From: Tubiluchus corallicola
Taxonomy: Eukaryota > Priapulida > Priapulimorpha > Priapulimorphida > Tubiluchidae
Length of the DNA: 20,500 bases
Reading direction: 5' to 3'
Assembly (NCBI GenBank): GCA_030141605.1
Contig: JAQGDQ010000317.1
Span: 188,001-208,500 of the forward strand
The notes under the pieces are model-generated. The model searched no databases. It saw only the letters and a program-made list of their open reading frames with translations, and was not told the DNA's origin. A program made the position numbers and the translations under genes. Positions 1 through 20,500 of this stretch are shown piece by piece; within the stretch, counting starts at the first letter, position 1; each line of letters begins with the position of its first letter.

Positions 1-1637
1 ATATACGCATGGGGGAATCCATCAATACATCAAATTTCATTGATATATGTGAGGTATGTTTTCAGGTATACCCCCCAAAATGGCTCCCTATTTACGTCGT
101 TCTAATACGTTGTTCATCAAATTCATTATATAAGAACTACTGATCTTTATTCAAAAAACATTTTCACAAAGTTTTATTGTTGTACTGAAAGTATGATTTA
201 AATTTGTTTTGAGATTATCACTTTAGGGCGCCTCCTAACGTAATTCACCAATTTGAAAACTTAACCTACCACGCTTTTATCAGTGGATTTCCGTACTCAA
301 AAACCTTCTGTACGTGAAATGTATTATAAATCTGTCAGCTCCATGACTAGTACTAGTAGACGTGGTTACTAGTTTCCAATTTTCTTGTTCACTTTAGGAA
401 TTGATCCAGGGTTATCATTTTGATTAAATACGTAGAGCAGTGGGACCACTTTGAGTTATGGTTGGCTGTATTGTTTGGGGATTTGATACTGTAAAAACGC
501 ACAAGGAAGAATAGCTACTTGCAAATACATGCCTGCTTTGCAGTTGACTGAGCGAGGTATTTCCTTCCTATCTTTTTGTCGGAGCCAAATGTATTGAAAG
601 AGAGTGTTACCGCGATTAGGATTTGACAGTATCTTCTCACGTCACGCGAGTTTCTGCCTGACAATGGCTAAGCGTGAACAAGAGACTTGAACAAAATGTT
701 TGGAGCATCAGATTGTCGAGAAACTTTTAACATTATCGCATTTCACGCCTTTTATTGGGTTTTGTATCCACTTTCAATGTTGCGTTGTTAGCGTCTACAC
801 TGTCTAGCCTTGAGCTGCTGCTCAAAAAACCTTCACCTCTTTCCACACGTCTAATGTCAATACTGGGTCACACAATTTTTGTTTCCTTGTAGCTTTTGGC
901 TTATCGTCTTTGTATTTTTGGTTTACCCACATTCGGTCATTGCTAAACGTGTGTTCCATTAAGCCATTGAAATGAATCCCCATCGTGTCTCTGGTCACGT
1001 CCTTCTTCGCTGACCTTGAGCATCGTTTTCTGAATCTTTCAGTTACTGTGCATCTGCAGCAGAGAGGCTCATTTTTGCAATCAATTATTTTAGCTGCAGC
1101 GATTGTTATTAAAATCACTTATAGGTTATAGTTGGGTAGTTGGGGTCATAAAAACAATTCACTGTCACCAATCCATTGCAATTTATGGACGATTTTCTTT
1201 GGCAAGTTTAGGTCTGTCACTTTCCTAATTCGACTAGATGTGGTTCTAGTAATACAAATGAAACAAAGAAGTAGAATATATGTACATTTTGACAGTATGG
1301 TTGCTAACTTTTGTAATACGACTAATCACTGTTGTTATTTCATTTTATAGAACGATTAAAAAAGTGCAAAGGTGCTGCTGTTGCTCTCTACATTAGAAGA
1401 CTGGCACACAGTCCATACTAACATAAATTAATTTTTAACAGTAAATTTTAAATCCCACAATTAAAAAGCAAGGAAAAAAGAAAGAAAAAATAGCACATTT
1501 CAAACTGGCATTGGAATCGTGGTGTTTTTTGTTCTTTGTTTTTGATTGTGAGATTTTTTAATTCATATTGCATAACTTGCCGTTACATGAAGCATTTTCG
1601 CTGTGAATTGTAATAGTGTAATGAGATGCGGGCGGGC

Positions 1638-1649
1638 GCGCATATGCGC
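1638..1649. repeat. 12-base perfect palindrome gcgcatatgcgc in a GC-rich spot
   Basis: The palindrome lies within gcgggcgggcgcgcatatgc, the only strongly GC-rich spot in an AT-rich intron. No function is evident. Confidence 0.6.
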
Positions 1650-1944
1650 ATACCGTGTTTTTCATTGTGAGGATTTATGACCTGTCTGGGGACTATTATC
1701 TTCACTAACAGGTTTTACTGTAATTAAAATCATGGGCAAGAAGGTCAAGATGACACTATAAACCCTTTATGCGACTCGTCGTATTATTATGCTCGTTTCT
1801 GTTCTCAGATGGGAAGGGTCACCAGACATGACTCAGATTGTTACCCACAAAATATAAATTTCCAGTCGATGTGCTAATTTTTGCTTGCAGTTTGCACATA
1901 TGTGTTTGTGTATTTGCATTTGCGTGCTTGTGCGCGTGCTGTTT

Positions 1945-1982
1945 GTGTTTTATGTGTGCGTGTGTGTGTGTGTGTGCGTGCA
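1945..1982. repeat. (GT)n microsatellite with alternating purine-pyrimidine flanks
   Basis: A tgtgtgcgtgtgtgtgtgtg-type run, interrupted by GC steps, is centred on 1952-1980. Alternating purine-pyrimidine stretches extend from about 1892 to 2012 (for example gtgcgcgtgc and gcatatgtgtatacatgtgc). Frames open on both strands across it (Cys/Val on plus, His/Thr on minus) purely because of the repeat. Confidence 0.93.
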
Positions 1983-2292
1983 GGCTGCGTGCATATGTGT
2001 ATACATGTGCGTTCTTGCATGAAAACAAGTTACCTACATTGGCTTATTGCATCTCCTTGATAAACAGATACTTTCAAAGATACTTTTAAAACATTATGTA
2101 AATTGTACATTAAAGCTGTAAATAGCTAAAAATGTACCAAAAACCACAGAAATAATTGTGGGGCCTTTGTAAGGCTTTAAAAGTACACAGTTGTTGAACA
2201 TTGGACCTACTTCACAATTAATTGAAGTGAGTGACAGACATTTATTAAAAAAGATCGTAATTGAAATATTGCATTATTACACTTTAATAGCT

Positions 2293-2324
2293 TTTTAGAT
2301 TTTGAACTTATTTTTAATCTAAAA
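2293..2324. repeat. 9-base inverted repeat with 14-base loop
   Basis: ttttagatt (2293-2301) pairs perfectly with aatctaaaa (2316-2324). It is AT-rich, so it may be chance. Confidence 0.4.
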
Positions 2325-3683
2325 CTTGGACAACAATACAAGGAAAATGTTCTTGTAGTATTTTCAAAAAGCTCAGTTTTCTGAATAATTCAAAATGTTG
2401 TGAAGTATGTAATCTTTGGTCTTTCAGTAGTATAAGGCTTGTCTTAAAGCTAAAAGACAAAAATAGGTTTAAACAACAAACATTTGTGATTACTCATTAA
2501 GTCAACATCATTACATTGCATGTAAAGAGATTTCTCACATCAAAATCATACAAAAAAAGAAGTGTTGCTCAGTAAATTGTGCACGTTTTCTTTCTTCATG
2601 TGCTCTGGTTGCTGGTACACTAAAGTCAATAACATAGTTTAAATTAATTTACTTCACGGGTGTGTAGGAGTGATTTAGGATGAGTAAGCCCATACTTTTT
2701 TGATGCAAAGGATTTATTATACACACATTTACTATACAAGCTATATACAGTGTTAACAAATAAATCACTCTACAAATATTACCTGTCCTGAATAGTAGTG
2801 AACAAATTTGAATGTTGTACATGCGTAGGAATATAAACTCAATGTAATAAACACACTTCTTACTCTTTGCTTTTTATACCAGTATCCACACTGACAGTTT
2901 TTGAATTATTGATATTTTGATTTTTGACAACAGTGTTATTGCCGTCATTATGCAAGGCGTGAGCAGATTTTCACTTTTTAGAGAAGCTATTTGTGACCTG
3001 CATAATAATTAGATTTGCCGACATAGGCAGTCTCTTTAAATATTTGCCTAGGCTAAGCATTTGTTAAAAAGTGTCAAAGTTTTGAGTGATGCATTGAGTT
3101 TAAAGTCGTCCTATGGTGACAGATGGCAAGTACATCAACGAGTCAGGTGAACTTGTCAGGCGGTAATGAAGACAGGTGCAAAAGATTAAGCTTTAGGGTT
3201 TTTTACTCAATGTAGACAAACGTGACACTGGTGTTGCTTTTGGGAATGTTCAGTCAATTGTCGTTGTCAAATCCAGACAGTTACTTCAACCAAAAACGAA
3301 AAAAGACATAGCATAACTTTATGCTGGTTGCAATAGACTTCTTAGTGCTTTCATAAACTGAAGAAGCAAAAAGGTGGAAATTCAAACTACTCCATTTTGT
3401 TGTTTGGTATTAGGCCTACCGGATCTTTAAAATTCTGCAGGGGTTGTCAAATTAATAATTATCACAGTGGCACCTCTTAATATTTTTATTTATTGACTAG
3501 GAGCACAAAGACGATGTGATTTGACTTTCAAATGCCTTTTTTAGATGAAATTTGTTATTCAGTGATATAAATTTCTTAGCAAAAATCTAAAATTAAAAAA
3601 AAATATTTGCTGTATGAAATTGCTGATAATAGCTGTGCAGATGCCAGTTTTTCTTTTTCATGGAGTTTTTTTGTTTTCTGCAG

Positions 3684-20500
<16,817 letters not shown>

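Larger units (their letters stand above)
1..3683. other. 5' flanking intron sequence of MRCK, no supported exon
   Basis: I looked in both strands for the missing N-lobe exon (GRGAFGEV, FAMKIL, NKWEMLKRAE) and found no match. Because the next exon opens in mid-kinase at phase 0, this stretch should be the 3' part of a large intron. It contains the (GT)n tract, a GC-rich spot at about 1628-1650 with a 12-base palindrome, a 9-base inverted repeat at 2293-2324, and otherwise AT-rich unique-looking sequence. Open frames here are short and start at non-ATG or low-complexity sites. Confidence 0.75.

Noticed and set aside
822-1118. 98-codon minus-strand open frame as a gene
   Set aside because: It begins at GTG, has no recognisable domain, no splice context, and lies in the 5' intron. 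Kept only as a low-interest finding.
1819-2089. Overlapping open frames on both strands around the (GT)n tract
   Set aside because: Both are artefacts of the dinucleotide repeat (Cys/Val-rich on one strand, His/Thr-rich on the other).

Overview
This is a stretch of animal (metazoan) nuclear genome. It is AT-rich, with T-rich introns, simple repeats and short exons joined by GT-AG introns. Almost everything recognisable belongs to one plus-strand gene, an orthologue of the Cdc42-effector kinase MRCK (CDC42BPA/CDC42BPB of vertebrates, Genghis Khan of Drosophila). The reading is an intron-rich invertebrate gene, because introns are mostly about 100-950 bases and residues match vertebrate MRCK closely without being vertebrate. 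The species cannot be fixed from the sequence. No prokaryotic genes, operons, CRISPR arrays, rRNA or tRNA genes were seen.

Layout. Bases 1-3683 hold no exon that I can support. They must be 5' intron, because the first visible exon begins in mid-kinase, at the equivalent of about residue 119 of human MRCK-alpha. They contain a (GT)n microsatellite near 1950 and a more base-balanced stretch at about 230-1110. From 3684 to the right edge I can place 35 coding exons (34 complete introns, all GT-AG, all phases consistent), giving one uninterrupted frame of about 1434 codons. In order they encode: the kinase from the end of the N-lobe (3684-6164), the AGC C-terminal tail with its hydrophobic motif (6002-8225), a long coiled coil (8071-13323), a variable Ser/Pro-rich linker including a probable 9-base micro-exon (13662-15241), a complete zinc-binding C1 domain (15366-15752), a PH domain (15616-17730) and most of a citron-homology CNH domain (17996 to the edge). 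The N-lobe (glycine loop and ATP-anchoring lysine), the end of the CNH domain, the expected CRIB/Cdc42-binding motif and the C-terminus lie outside the window.

The only clear mobile element is a roughly 514-base degenerate Tc1/mariner-type element inside one intron (14310-14823). It has about 30-base terminal inverted repeats, TA flanks and a short decayed transposase fragment. I found no evidence of a novel multi-gene system. The most useful observations are the micro-exon and symmetric-exon linker, the mariner relic, and a strongly conserved block inside the coiled coil.
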